NCBI GenBank assembly: GCA_018105865.1
Contig: CM030851.1
Span: 4,342,168-4,406,167 of the forward strand
Length of the DNA: 64,000 bases
Source: Metaphire vulgaris
Lineage: Eukaryota; Annelida; Clitellata; Crassiclitellata; Megascolecidae
Reading direction: 5' to 3'
Both the position numbers and the translations under genes were made by a program. Shown here in pieces: positions 63,218-64,000 of this stretch. The notes beneath the pieces were generated by a model, which was not told the DNA's origin, did no database searches, and saw only the letters and a list, made by a program, of their open reading frames with translations. Positions within the stretch are counted from its first letter, which is position 1. Each line of letters starts with the position of its first letter.

Positions 63218-64000
63218 GTAAAATCTCGTGGATTTATATAGCGCTTTGGAGGGCAGCACAACAGTAGCTGCTTAATCTTAGCCTTTCTTAAAATCTAAAG
63301 GTGAATCGGGAAAGGTGAATGATCAGCCAGGAAATGGTCAAAATATCCGAAGGGCAGTGAGGCTAGGTTGTTACAGCTATGGAGGATATGATTTAAGAAA
63401 AAGGAAGGATTTAAGCTTAGACCTGAAGACTTGAGAAGATAATGCAGGAATTATAGGAAATGAGGATTCGGATTTTATTGTTTTAAAGTGTCCAAGTCTG
63501 CGGAGGGAAGCTGGGATCGAGTTCCAAAGTTCAGGTGAGGCGTATGAGAAGGCACGGTTACAAATTTTCAGGGATGACTGATTCAGTGGACGTGACAGTG
63601 AGGTAAGATGATGAACGTGTGGGTCGAGGAGGCTGAGGGGTTAATAGTGATCTAAGGTAGACAGGTTTTGATGACTGAAGTGAGCTATATGTAAGTGTTA
63701 TTATCTTATATTGGATACGTTCAGTTATTTTAAGTCAATGTAATGATTTTAGTATGGGTGAAATATGGGAAAATTTAGGTGACTTAGTAACAGCACGAGC
63801 AAGTGCATTTTGTATTGATTGCAATTTGTTGATAGAGGTTTTGGGAAGGTTATAGTAGAGGGAGTTACAATAATCTAATTTGGAGTGGACTATTGAGGTG
63901 GCAATTGTGGAGGCAGGTTTAGTATCTAGGCAAGGGCGTAGGCGACGAAAGTCACAAATAAGAACATAGCAGGCTTTTGAAAGCTTAGATTTGTGATTCG
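63179..64000 (-). mobile_element. CR1/L2-like LINE 3' end with (AAT)n tail, runs off window
   Basis: Minus strand encodes RAFSYASPELWNSIPASLRR and FRSKLKSFLFLK before a stop, then a 3' UTR ending AAGCGCTATATAAATCCACG and AGATTTTACTT, then AAT units (63179-63218). Upstream, reverse-transcriptase-like text continues to the window edge. Same family as 45886-46312. Confidence 0.85.

Overview
This is a eukaryotic, metazoan-type window. It has one protein-coding gene split by introns, very long microsatellites, and dense interspersed transposon debris. No operons, ribosome binding sites, CRISPR arrays or prokaryotic gene layout are seen. The phylum cannot be fixed from the sequence. The mix of non-LTR retrotransposon tails, tRNA-derived SINEs and hAT-type miniature elements suggests an invertebrate animal.

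The one gene I can assemble lies on the minus strand, from 55157 (start) down to 17476 (stop). It encodes the catalytic subunit of cAMP-dependent protein kinase (PKA-C). Nine exons (2 to 10) are certain. They carry the A-helix, glycine loop, catalytic Lys, C-helix Glu, YRDLKPEN loop, DFG, activation-loop Thr, FDDY and a C-terminal FxxF. Their lengths (62, 129, 99, 83, 127, 96, 123, 165 and a final 126 bp) equal the vertebrate PRKACA pattern as I remember it. A first coding exon at 55157-55043 has an upstream in-frame stop, a consensus donor and the matching phase. It gives a 374-residue protein whose kinase part aligns to mammalian PKA without indels at an offset of 24. The turn-motif serine (Ser338 in mammals) reads Ala here, and the proposed N-terminus is not a myristoylation type.

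Layout. 1-17 kb: downstream of the gene, with no recognised gene, a (CTAT)n array of about 520 bp, pyrimidine tracts, retrotransposon tails and miniature hAT elements, one of which (14257-15108) still carries a BED zinc-finger exon. 17.5-55.2 kb: PKA-C, whose introns hold hAT-type elements, LINE pieces of at least two lineages, a broken Tc1/mariner transposase, SINEs, a purine-only tract and a (CATA)n array of about 560 bp. 55.2-64 kb: the 5' flank of PKA-C, with GA and CA runs, then more hAT elements and LINE tails.

The strongest non-genic result is that 24 separate insertions can be delimited by hAT-style terminal repeats (CAGNG or TAGGG types), mostly with recognisable 8-bp target duplications; seven duplications are perfect. 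Several of these families with different ends share an internal motif close to TGACAAGCAAAAAAGTC. Many of the long microsatellites begin exactly where a LINE 3' end stops. I found no complete autonomous transposon and no clearly new multi-gene system.
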